Below are positions 14,880 to 21,780 of a DNA stretch of 21,780 nt, piece after piece (position 1 is the stretch's first letter; each line of letters begins with the position of its first letter). The notes under the pieces were generated by a model. The model was not told the DNA's origin and made no database searches. It saw only the letters and a program-made list of their open reading frames with translations. The stretch comes from Alphaproteobacteria bacterium. Its GTDB lineage: Bacteria > Pseudomonadota > Alphaproteobacteria > Rhizobiales > Devosiaceae. The stretch is taken from assembly GCA_024279575.1 (NCBI GenBank), contig JAJRRJ010000073.1, forward strand, positions 1 to 21,780, read 5' to 3'. The position numbers and the translations under genes are program-made.

Positions 14880-15272
14880 TCAATCAGACGTCAGGTCCTG
14901 GCTGACTTCTTTTGAACGCAACAGGGCATTGATCCGATCCGCTTCGGCAAAGGTATCATCGACAAAAAACCGCAGAGAAGGCGCATACTTTAGCGACAAT
15001 TGCGAAGAAATTCCGCCGCGTACATATTTTTTATGCCGGTTAAGAGCTTCTACCACCTGTTCGTCATTCTCACCCCCAAGGGGCATGATATAGACATTTG
15101 CCAGTTTCAAATCAGGGGTCATGCGCACTTCGGGCACCGTGATCATTGCCCCCTCAAGGGCGGGATCCTGCACCTCGCCACGCACCAGAAAGGCGGACAG
15201 GGCATGACGCACCAGTTCTCCAACCCTGAGCATACGCTGAGAGGGGGCACTGGTTTTTGCTTTTCTGTTCAT
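14880..15272 (-). CDS. rbfA: Ribosome-binding factor A
   Basis: A 130-residue RbfA that binds immature 30S subunits near the 5' end of 16S rRNA and assists processing and cold adaptation. Recognisable features: the N-terminal helix with QRMLRVGELVRHALSAFL; the beta-strand segment PEVRMTPDLKLANVYIMPLGG; and the C-terminal KH-like half with GGISSQLSLKYAPSLRFFVDDTFAEADRI. Length is typical for alphaproteobacteria. It follows infB by 36 bp. The normal next gene, truB, is displaced by the YcxB-like gene. Confidence 0.95.
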   Translation of the reverse strand: MNRKAKTSAPSQRMLRVGELVRHALSAFLVRGEVQDPALEGAMITVPEVRMTPDLKLANVYIMPLGGENDEQVVEALNRHKKYVRGGISSQLSLKYAPSLRFFVDDTFAEADRINALLRSKEVSQDLTSD

Positions 15273-15308
15273 ACTATCAACCGATAATAACGATAGGGGT
15301 TTGGCGAT

Positions 15309-17939
15309 TTATAGTTTGCGTTCGATTTCCTCCCGGCGGAAACATTCGATCACGTCTCCTGCCCGCATATCCTGATAGTTTTCAAATGCCATCCCACATT
15401 CCTGACCGGACTGAACGTCCTTCACTTCATCCTTGAAACGCTTCAGGGTTGAGAGCTTGCCATCATGGATCACCACATCATCGCGGATAAGGCGCACGTT
15501 GGCACCACGCTCAACAGTGCCATCGGTAACCCGACACCCGGCTACTTTACCGACTTTTGAAATATGAAAGACTTCAAGAATTTCAGCATTACCAAGGAAT
15601 GTTTCACGCACTTCAGGGGATAGCATGCCGGACATAGCGTCCTTAACATCATCAACCAGATCGTAAATCACATCATAATAGCGCACTTCAACACCATCAC
15701 TTCGAGACAGCTCCCGGGCCTGACGATTTGCACGCACATTAAAGCCAATGATAACTGCGCCTGATGCTTTGGCCAGAATAATATCACTTTCCGTGATACC
15801 CCCGGCTCCGGCAAGAAGAACCTGAGCTGAGACCTCATCGGTACCAAGTTTCTCCAGAGCTGAAACAATCGCTTCAACGGACCCCTGAACATCAGCTTTG
15901 ATAACCAGTGGCACCCGGGAAATTTCCGAGGTTTTGATCTGGCTCATCATCTGTTCAAGGGAAGTAATGCCTGAACCGCCGGTTTTTTCACGATCAGAGC
16001 GCTGGCGATATTCAGTAATTTCACGAGCATGGGCTTCGCTTTCAACTACCGCAAAAACATCCCCTGCATCGGGTACACCGGTAAATCCAAGAACTTCCAC
16101 GGGTGTAGAGGGACCGGCAGTTTTTACCTGCTCGCCCTTATCGTTAATCAACGCCCGCACACGTGCAGATTCTGATCCCGCAACAACAATGTCGCCCACA
16201 TTAAGTTCGCCTCTCTGAACCAGAACAGTGGCAACTGCCCCACGTCCCTTATCCAGCTTGGCTTCAATCACAATCCCTTTGGCCCGTCCGGCAGGATTTG
16301 CTTTAAGTTCGAGCAATTCTGCCTGAAGCATAATGGTTTCAAGCAATTTTTCTAAATTGGTGCCTTCTATGGCGGATACTTCCACGTCCAGAATGTCCCC
16401 ACCCATGCTTTCAACAAACACTTCATGCTGAAGCAATTCGGTACGCACCTTGTTTGGATCAGCTGCCTGTTTATCAATTTTATTGATAGCCACAATGATT
16501 GGCACTCCAGCGGCTTTGGCGTGCTTAATGGATTCAATGGTCTGGGGCATCACCCCGTCATCGGCGGCCACTACCAGAATGGCAATATCCGTCGCCTGGG
16601 CGCCACGGGCGCGCATGGAAGTAAATGCCTCGTGGCCCGGCGTGTCCAGAAATGTGATCAATGCACCATTTTTTTCAACCTGATAGGCGCCAATATGCTG
16701 GGTAATACCACCGGCCTCACCTGAAACAACATTGGCATCACGAATAGCATCAAGCAATGAGGTTTTGCCGTGATCCACATGGCCCATGATCGTTACCACC
16801 GGCGAGCGGGGTTCCTTGCCGATATCATCTTTATCATCGCCAACGTCAAACAGGCCCTCTTCCACATCAGATTCAGCGACACGTTTTACTGTGTGACCCA
16901 ATTCAGTGGCGATCAATTCTGCAGTGTCAGTATCAAGTATATCGTTGATGGTGGCCATCTGGCCCTGTTCCATCAGCAATTTGATAACATCAACGGCCCT
17001 TTCAGCCATACGGTTGGCCAGATCGGCAACTGTAATTGCCTCTGGAATTGTTACTTCACGGGAAATCTTGGGCTGTGCCTCACGGGGCTTGCCACGTTGC
17101 TTGTCCCGGCGGCGGCGCGTGGCGGCAAGAGAAGGCCCACGACGTTCATTGGGGTTCAATGCCGAAGTCACGGTCAGCCGGGTACGATTTCGGTTGGCAT
17201 CGCCTCCAGCACGGCGCGAAGGCTGAGGGCGGGCATTTTTGCGTGCCCGTTCCAGTTCTTCGGCACCAACTAATTTGTTTTTTTGCGGAGCGCCGGCACT
17301 GCGGCGTGCACGGCCATCCTCTTCCCCGGCAGGAACAATCGGGGGCGGCGGCAAATCAGGTTCAACCGGTTTTGGTGCATCCTTTGGAGCACTGGTATTT
17401 TTCGAAACAGCGGCAGCGACTTCTTCAGTTTTACGCTTCTTTTCTTCTTCCATATCCCTGGTGCGTTGCTCTTCTTCTTCGCGCCTGGCTTTACGGCGCA
17501 CATCTTCTTCGGCACGACGACGACTATCGGCCTCGGCCATGGCGGCATCCTGGGCCTGCCGGGCAGCGGCATTTTGCAATGCCTTTGCGCGCGCCGAAGA
17601 TTCAGAACTTGTCAGTCCCTGACGGCCGGAAGGGGTATGTCTGGATGAAGGTGCGGAGCGTCCGCGTGAAGGCGTGGCGCCCTTTGCCGGGCGTGGTGGT
17701 GTGCCTTGCGCGGGTTTGGCAACATTGGTGCGCCCAAGGGGCGCGGCACCGGCAGCGCCTGATGGGGCAGTGCCTGACCCGGGGGTTACGACCCGCCGGG
17801 TACGACGTTCCACAACAACAGAACGGGTTGAACGAGCAACTATTGGTCGTCCAGCTCCACCAGAGCCCGTTTTCAGAGACAGGGTCTTTTTTGCCGGACC
17901 GCCAGTTGTATCATCTTTATTATTGTCTTTGTCGCTCAT
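15309..17939 (-). CDS. infB: Translation initiation factor IF-2
   Basis: An 876-residue IF-2, the GTPase that brings fMet-tRNA to the 30S subunit and joins the subunits. The first ~290 residues are low-complexity and charged, including an Ala/Arg/Glu-rich likely coiled coil (about 115-180) and Pro-rich stretches. An IF2 N-terminal domain follows (about 293-345). The G domain has G1 GHVDHGKT (386-393), G2 GGITQHIGAYQ (410-420), G3 DTPGH (432-436), G4 NKID (486-489) and a SAIEGTN segment for G5. Domains II-IV complete the protein. It is preceded by the ylxR/L7Ae gene (51-bp gap) and followed by rbfA. The ribosome binding site is weak. Confidence 0.97.
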   Translation of the reverse strand: MSDKDNNKDDTTGGPAKKTLSLKTGSGGAGRPIVARSTRSVVVERRTRRVVTPGSGTAPSGAAGAAPLGRTNVAKPAQGTPPRPAKGATPSRGRSAPSSRHTPSGRQGLTSSESSARAKALQNAAARQAQDAAMAEADSRRRAEEDVRRKARREEEEQRTRDMEEEKKRKTEEVAAAVSKNTSAPKDAPKPVEPDLPPPPIVPAGEEDGRARRSAGAPQKNKLVGAEELERARKNARPQPSRRAGGDANRNRTRLTVTSALNPNERRGPSLAATRRRRDKQRGKPREAQPKISREVTIPEAITVADLANRMAERAVDVIKLLMEQGQMATINDILDTDTAELIATELGHTVKRVAESDVEEGLFDVGDDKDDIGKEPRSPVVTIMGHVDHGKTSLLDAIRDANVVSGEAGGITQHIGAYQVEKNGALITFLDTPGHEAFTSMRARGAQATDIAILVVAADDGVMPQTIESIKHAKAAGVPIIVAINKIDKQAADPNKVRTELLQHEVFVESMGGDILDVEVSAIEGTNLEKLLETIMLQAELLELKANPAGRAKGIVIEAKLDKGRGAVATVLVQRGELNVGDIVVAGSESARVRALINDKGEQVKTAGPSTPVEVLGFTGVPDAGDVFAVVESEAHAREITEYRQRSDREKTGGSGITSLEQMMSQIKTSEISRVPLVIKADVQGSVEAIVSALEKLGTDEVSAQVLLAGAGGITESDIILAKASGAVIIGFNVRANRQARELSRSDGVEVRYYDVIYDLVDDVKDAMSGMLSPEVRETFLGNAEILEVFHISKVGKVAGCRVTDGTVERGANVRLIRDDVVIHDGKLSTLKRFKDEVKDVQSGQECGMAFENYQDMRAGDVIECFRREEIERKL

Positions 17940-17990
17940 TTAATCTGTGTCTCGTTCATGTCTTTTGCCAGCCATTTGGCCTAGTGGTAT

Positions 17991-18623
17991 TTAGTGCGCA
18001 TTGTAACGGGTAAGCTTTATTACCCTTTGCAATGCCGATTTCGCAGCCGCACCATATGTTAGTGCTGCGTGTATCACATTTTCCTGCCCCAATGCCAAAC
18101 CCAATTGTTCACTGGTTAAGATATCAAAATGGGGCACTTCAGTTTGTAGTCCCAATTCACGGGACTGAGACCTAAGCGTCGCCATCATTTTTCTTCGCCC
18201 GTCACTGGCCGCGTCACATGCAGTCAATAAAGCCAAAACACTTCCAGAAGCAATGCTAGACTTAACCCGCGTTGCCCCGGTTTGTAACTGCCCTGCCTTG
18301 CGCGCCAGCCCCAGGGCACCTTTCAAGCGCTGTTCTAACCGGGACCGTGTGATTTGTGCAAGGTCCGATGATACAGCAATTTTTTGCTTAAGGCTCCTCG
18401 TAAACACATTTTTTTCTACCGCCCGTACAACCGCTGCCTCATTGTCCGTGATCCAAACCCCTCTTCCGGGTGCTTTGGCGTCAATATCGGGCACCAGTTC
18501 CCCTTGCGGACTAAGGGCAAAACGAAGCAATTCCGCAACCGGCTTTGAATCCCTGGTCAGCGCGCATTCACGCACAAGGTCAGCCTTTTCAGCCAATTGC
18601 CGCTTTGTAAATCTGGTTTGCAT
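17991..18623 (-). CDS. RNA-binding protein: YlxR (DUF448) fused to an L7Ae-like domain
   Basis: A 210-residue protein in the standard ylxR slot between nusA and infB. Residues about 15-85 are YlxR-like, with RECALTRDSKPVAELLRF and APGRGVWIT. Residues about 100-190 resemble the L7Ae/L30e (YlxQ) fold, with LGLARKAGQLQTGATRV and LLTACDAASDGRRKM. In Firmicutes these are separate genes; the fusion is usual in Alphaproteobacteria. A role in RNA binding or nucleoid and translation control is inferred from the family. A strong AGGAGAG lies about 19 nt ahead of the ATG, farther than ideal, but there is no alternative in-frame start closer to it. Confidence 0.88.
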   Translation of the reverse strand: MQTRFTKRQLAEKADLVRECALTRDSKPVAELLRFALSPQGELVPDIDAKAPGRGVWITDNEAAVVRAVEKNVFTRSLKQKIAVSSDLAQITRSRLEQRLKGALGLARKAGQLQTGATRVKSSIASGSVLALLTACDAASDGRRKMMATLRSQSRELGLQTEVPHFDILTSEQLGLALGQENVIHAALTYGAAAKSALQRVIKLTRYNAH

Positions 18624-18650
18624 GCTGGCTTTAAGTCCACTCTCTCCTGT

Positions 18651-20255
18651 TTAGGCAGTTTCTTCAGGGGTAGCCTCAACTGAAGTTTCTTCATCAGGTT
18701 GCAGCTCTTCTTCACTCACCCACCCGGCGATCAGGCGCGCCTGCATAATCATTTGCTCCGCCTCTTCACGCGAGAGCGGGAAAGTGCTCAATGTACCTTC
18801 AAACCGCTTGGCTTCGCCATCTTTGCGCTCAACCCAGCCAATCAGATCGTCAGCGGCATATCCGGCAAAATCCTCGATGGATTTTACATCGTCCTTGCCA
18901 ATGGCAACCAGCATCGGCGCAGTCAGCCCTTCGATCTGATAAAGCTCATCCAAAACACCCAGTTCAATGCGTTCATCATCGTGGGCCTTTTCAATCGCTT
19001 CAAGATATTCTGTAGCACGGGATTGAATTTCTCCCGCTGTATCCTCATCAAACCCTTCAATCATTGAAATCTCGGCTGGTTCAACATAGGCCAGTTCCTC
19101 AACTGAGGAAAACCCTTCCGAAGCCAACAATTGTGCAACCGTTTCATCCACATTCAGCGCACGGGTGAACAATTCTGAACGCTCGACAAATTCTTTCTGG
19201 CGTCGCTCACTTTCTTCCTGCTCGGTCAGGATATCAATATCCCAACCAATGAGCTGAGAGCCAAGGCGCACATTCTGCCCCCGACGACCAATGGCCAGCG
19301 ACAATTGCTCATCAGGCACCACAACTTCAATGCGCTCTGCCTGCTCATCAAGAACCACCTTGATAACTTCTGCGGGTTGCAGGGCAGATACCACAAGATC
19401 GGCGATATTTTCGGTCCAGGGAATGATATCAATTTTTTCTCCCTGCAACTCACCAACAACCGCCTGCACCCGGGATCCACGCATACCAACGCATGCACCA
19501 ACAGGGTCAATGGAGCTGTCCGAGGAGGTTACTGCAATTTTTGCGCGGGAGCCGGGATCACGTGCAATCGAGCGAATAGTGATAATACCATCATAAATTT
19601 CAGGCACTTCCTGCATAAACAATTTTGCCATGAACTGGGGGTGAGTGCGGGAAAGAAAAATCTGGGGGCCACGCTGCTCGCGGCGCACATCATAAATAAT
19701 TGCCCGAATACGATCACCATACCGAAACGTTTCACGCGGAATCAACTCATCACGGCGCACAATGGCTTCACCACGCCCAAGATCAACAATAACATTGCCA
19801 TATTCAACTCTTTTCACGGAGCCGTTCACAATCTCACCAATGCGATCAATATATTCCCCATACATGCGATCGCGCTCCGCATCACGCACTTTTTGCACAA
19901 TCACCTGCTTGGCGGATTGCGCAGCAATACGACCAAACTCAATCGGGGGAAGAGGCTCAGAAATATATTCACCTATTTCAGCGTTTTCGATCCGTTTTTT
20001 GGCTTCTTCCAAAGAAATCTGTCGAGATACCTCTTCTACCTGTTCAACAATTTCCAGCAGGCGCCACAGGCGCATTTCACCCGTTTTGGGATTTATTTCA
20101 GCTTTGACTTCCGTTTCAGCGCCATAGCGGGCGCGGGCGGCGCGGGCAATTGCATCCTGCATCGCATCAATTACGATCATCCGGTCAATGGATTTTTCCC
20201 GAGCAACTGCGTCTGCAATTTGTAAAAGCTCGAGCCGATTGGCTGAAACGGACAT
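18651..20255 (-). CDS. nusA: Transcription termination/antitermination factor NusA
   Basis: A 534-residue NusA that binds RNA polymerase and nascent RNA and modulates pausing, termination and antitermination. Order: N-terminal polymerase-binding domain (1-~130), S1 (about 137-200, NGSVKRVEYGNVIVDLGRGE), KH1 with GMRG (257-260), KH2 with GRRG (323-326), then two C-terminal acidic helical repeats (about 360-510) and an acidic tail ending in EEELQPDEETSVEATPEETA. The C-terminal repeats are typical of proteobacterial NusA. The start codon overlaps the rimP stop (TAATG), implying coupled translation. NusA feedback on its own operon is known in E. coli, and a leader terminator lies ahead of rimP here. 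Confidence 0.97.
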   Translation of the reverse strand: MSVSANRLELLQIADAVAREKSIDRMIVIDAMQDAIARAARARYGAETEVKAEINPKTGEMRLWRLLEIVEQVEEVSRQISLEEAKKRIENAEIGEYISEPLPPIEFGRIAAQSAKQVIVQKVRDAERDRMYGEYIDRIGEIVNGSVKRVEYGNVIVDLGRGEAIVRRDELIPRETFRYGDRIRAIIYDVRREQRGPQIFLSRTHPQFMAKLFMQEVPEIYDGIITIRSIARDPGSRAKIAVTSSDSSIDPVGACVGMRGSRVQAVVGELQGEKIDIIPWTENIADLVVSALQPAEVIKVVLDEQAERIEVVVPDEQLSLAIGRRGQNVRLGSQLIGWDIDILTEQEESERRQKEFVERSELFTRALNVDETVAQLLASEGFSSVEELAYVEPAEISMIEGFDEDTAGEIQSRATEYLEAIEKAHDDERIELGVLDELYQIEGLTAPMLVAIGKDDVKSIEDFAGYAADDLIGWVERKDGEAKRFEGTLSTFPLSREEAEQMIMQARLIAGWVSEEELQPDEETSVEATPEETA

Positions 20256-20899
20256 TAATTTGTCTCCTTGGAAGTCTGGGTTGTGTTGATTTCTTGTTTG
20301 GATGCGGGCTGATCAATTTCGTGTTGAACGCTTTCATCCAGAAGGGTCTGGTCATTTTTTTGCTGCGCGCGCGCCTGAGCTAACAAATGGTCCGTCAGAA
20401 TTAGTTTTGCACTTGAAATATCACTCAGAGGCAGAACAAAGTCCGGGGTGGCGCCTGCTGGCACATCAGGAAGGGTCAAAGTAACCGCATCGTTTTCAAC
20501 GCCTTTGATTATACCGCGAAACCTTTTGCGCCCATTGATCATATGGGCCAATTCAATGCGAGCTTCGTGGCCAACATTGCGCTCAAAATCACGCGCGCGC
20601 ACCAAAGGACGGTCGACCCCGGGGGAGGAAACCTCCAGATGATAGGGCACATCAATAGGCTCTTCCACATCCAGAACCGGGGATAGTTCCTGGGATAGTT
20701 CCTGGCATTGGGTGATTGAGAAATGACCTGCCTCATCTTCTGCCATAATTTGCAGCGTGCAGCCGTTTTCAGGTAGTATTTTTACCCGAACCAGAAAAAA
20801 GCCCAGATCGCGGGCAACCGGCTCCACGATGGAGGCGACGCGCTGTTCCTGTCCGGTTTCACTTATGTAGCGTTTGTTGTTCAATGGAAACATTTTCAT
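20255..20899 (-). CDS. rimP: Ribosome maturation factor RimP
   Basis: About 214 residues. It begins MKMFPLNNKRYISETGQEQR, leading into VASIVEPVARDLGFFLVRVKI as in alphaproteobacterial RimP, and carries the signature YHLEVSSPGVDRPL followed by the C-terminal SH3-like domain (RFRGIIKGVENDAVTL). The last ~40 residues are a Gln/Asp/Thr-rich tail beyond the core. RimP assists 30S assembly. Starts at 20899 and 20893 (both ATG) fit; neither has a good ribosome binding site. An in-frame TTG at 20998 would place a terminator hairpin inside the gene and is unlikely. The stop overlaps the nusA start. Confidence 0.92.
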   Translation of the reverse strand: MKMFPLNNKRYISETGQEQRVASIVEPVARDLGFFLVRVKILPENGCTLQIMAEDEAGHFSITQCQELSQELSPVLDVEEPIDVPYHLEVSSPGVDRPLVRARDFERNVGHEARIELAHMINGRKRFRGIIKGVENDAVTLTLPDVPAGATPDFVLPLSDISSAKLILTDHLLAQARAQQKNDQTLLDESVQHEIDQPASKQEINTTQTSKETN

Positions 20900-20909
20900 T
20901 TTCGGCAAC

Positions 20910-20941
20910 AAAAAAGAGCGGGGCCGTTTTGGCGCCCACTC
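20910..20941 (-). terminator. Intrinsic terminator or attenuator ahead of rimP
   Basis: On the minus strand GAGTGGG(C)GCC pairs with GGCCCCGCTC around the loop AAAAC, with one bulged C and one G-U pair, followed by six T. It can terminate trmB, which ends 66 nt upstream. It ends only 10-16 nt before the rimP start codon, and a candidate promoter lies before it, so it may also act as an attenuator in the rimP-nusA-infB leader. Confidence 0.82.
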
Positions 20942-20969
20942 TCCGGTTAACCCTTGAGAATTTGAGGTC

Positions 20970-20998
20970 TGTATAAACCCCCTGCGGTGAAATAACAA
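20970..20998 (-). promoter_or_regulatory. Candidate rimP-nusA-infB operon promoter
   Basis: On the minus strand TTGTTA (20993-20998) and TATACA (20970-20975) are exactly 17 bp apart. Transcription would begin near 20963, just after the trmB stop, and would cross the terminator hairpin at 20910-20941 before reaching rimP. Confidence 0.5.
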
Positions 20999-21007
20999 GC
21001 AAAGATT

Positions 21008-21730
21008 TTATGCACAGCGCACAAAGGTAAAATAGAAACTTTGCATCCGCCCTTCGCGCCGGGCCTTACTTTCATAGCGTGTTGATTGCCACCCTTCAAA
21101 CGGGGTATGCCAAAATTGGGGATTCTGGCTTGTTTGCCAGCAAAACGCCTCATTGCGCACCATGTGCGCCAGGGTCCAGTTGGCGTAATCCTCAATATCT
21201 GTTGCAAACCGGAACCGGCCACCAGGTTTTATCACGCGCGCCAATTCGTTTAAGGTCGTGTTTGAAACAAAGCGGCGTTTATTATGGCGCAGTTTTGGCC
21301 ATGGATCCGGATACAGCAAATAAACCAAATCCAGCGATGCATCTGGCAGGGCGCTTAGCAGACGAAAAGCGTCACTGGTAAACAGTGAAATATTCTTGAT
21401 ATTTTCAGCGGCGATGGTTTTGAGAATTTTTCCAATTCCCCCGGTAAACACCTCACAACCCACATAGCCATTTTCAGGATTTTGTATCGCAATACGCGTC
21501 AGGTGCTCTCCTCCACCATAACCGATCTCTAAAATATTCTGTTTGGCGCCGATACCAAAAATCTGTTGCGGATCAATTTGCCCCTTGTTTGGCAATTCAA
21601 TGCGCAAATCAGGAAGTAAAGTGTCAAAAAGCTCGCGCTGTCCTTTATGTAAGCGCTTACCCGACACACGACCAAAAAAAGCCCGGTGCTCTTTTTGGCG
21701 ACCAGACTTTGAGGGATAATTATCTGACAT
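21008..21730 (-). CDS. trmB: tRNA (guanine(46)-N(7))-methyltransferase
   Basis: A 240-residue TrmB that makes m7G46 in the tRNA variable loop. The SAM loop is LEIGYGGGEHL (67-77), the conserved LLYPDPWPK lies at 138-146, and the C-terminal substrate motif STRYESKARREGR at about 216-228. The start chosen is ATG 21730, whose A is shared with the TGA of the upstream metK frame (TGATG), so the two are translationally coupled. A TTG one codon earlier is possible but unnecessary. A terminator follows 66 nt after the stop. Confidence 0.95.
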   Translation of the reverse strand: MSDNYPSKSGRQKEHRAFFGRVSGKRLHKGQRELFDTLLPDLRIELPNKGQIDPQQIFGIGAKQNILEIGYGGGEHLTRIAIQNPENGYVGCEVFTGGIGKILKTIAAENIKNISLFTSDAFRLLSALPDASLDLVYLLYPDPWPKLRHNKRRFVSNTTLNELARVIKPGGRFRFATDIEDYANWTLAHMVRNEAFCWQTSQNPQFWHTPFEGWQSTRYESKARREGRMQSFYFTFVRCA

Positions 21731-21780
21731 CAAGAATAAACGGCGTCTTTAAAAGCCTTGACCAGGTTGGTTTTTTCCCA
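21730..21780 (-). CDS. metK: S-adenosylmethionine synthetase, C-terminal end (partial)
   Basis: The last 16 codons and the TGA stop of a gene that continues beyond the right edge. The peptide WEKTNLVKAFKDAVYS resembles the MetK C-terminus (a Trp-Glu-Lys/Arg-Thr, Asp/Asn-Leu-Val start followed by a short helix). metK directly before trmB is common in Hyphomicrobiales, and pairs the supplier of SAM with a SAM user. Only 51 bp are visible, so the call rests on this short match plus context. Confidence 0.7.
   Translation of the reverse strand, partial: WEKTNLVKAFKDAVYS

Noticed and set aside
16770..18013. Long plus-strand open frames opposite infB and ylxR
   Set aside because: They are shadows of the infB and ylxR coding sequence, whose protein families are certain; the shadow products are low-complexity with no family features.
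19305..20225. 306-codon plus-strand frame opposite nusA
   Set aside because: Antisense to a well-supported nusA with a composition skewed to Asn, Phe, His and Ile; typical of a frame opposite a conserved gene.

Overview
The window looks like a core chromosomal segment of an alphaproteobacterium, most likely in the order Hyphomicrobiales (Rhizobiales). The basis is gene content and order: rpsT-mutM divergent from ubiE-ubiB-dut; irr divergent from fabA-fabB; a DUF2259 secreted protein; an SH3 protein next to gyaR; and metK-trmB ahead of rimP-nusA-ylxR-infB-rbfA-truB-rpsO-pnp. Base composition looks moderate, without long GC-rich or AT-rich islands. No species can be named from sequence alone. 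I see no rRNA, tRNA, CRISPR array, insertion sequence or prophage gene.

Layout. Positions 1-382 hold no gene I can support. They follow the rpsT terminator, where dnaA commonly lies in relatives, and carry four GANTC sites at near-regular spacing. Then come rpsT and mutM (minus strand), and ubiE, ubiB, dut, a DUF2259 secreted protein and a MoeB/ThiF-family adenylyltransferase (plus strand). fabB and fabA (minus) converge on the MoeB-like gene with overlapping stop codons. Irr (plus) is divergent from fabA. A periplasmic SH3 protein (minus) is divergent from gyaR (plus), and gyaR converges on pnp across a bidirectional terminator.

From about 10.4 kb to the right edge everything is on the minus strand. 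Read 5' to 3' it runs: C-terminal tail of metK, trmB, terminator, rimP, nusA, ylxR/L7Ae fusion, infB, rbfA, a frame-interrupted YcxB-like membrane protein, truB, rpsO, pnp. This is the conserved transcription, translation-initiation and RNA-processing cluster. NusA acts on transcription elongation, IF-2 on initiation, RimP and RbfA on 30S assembly, TruB on tRNA modification, S15 on 30S structure and PNPase on RNA decay.

The best leads are local. A YcxB-family gene sits inside the normally tight rbfA-truB interval and is split by a -1 shift exactly at an A7 slippery run. A predicted promoter followed by an intrinsic terminator lies directly ahead of the rimP start, so it may be an attenuator for the whole nusA-infB operon. 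Three CAATTG palindromes decorate the predicted irr promoter. The putative dnaA-upstream region has evenly spaced CcrM-type sites. I found no convincing undescribed multi-gene system.
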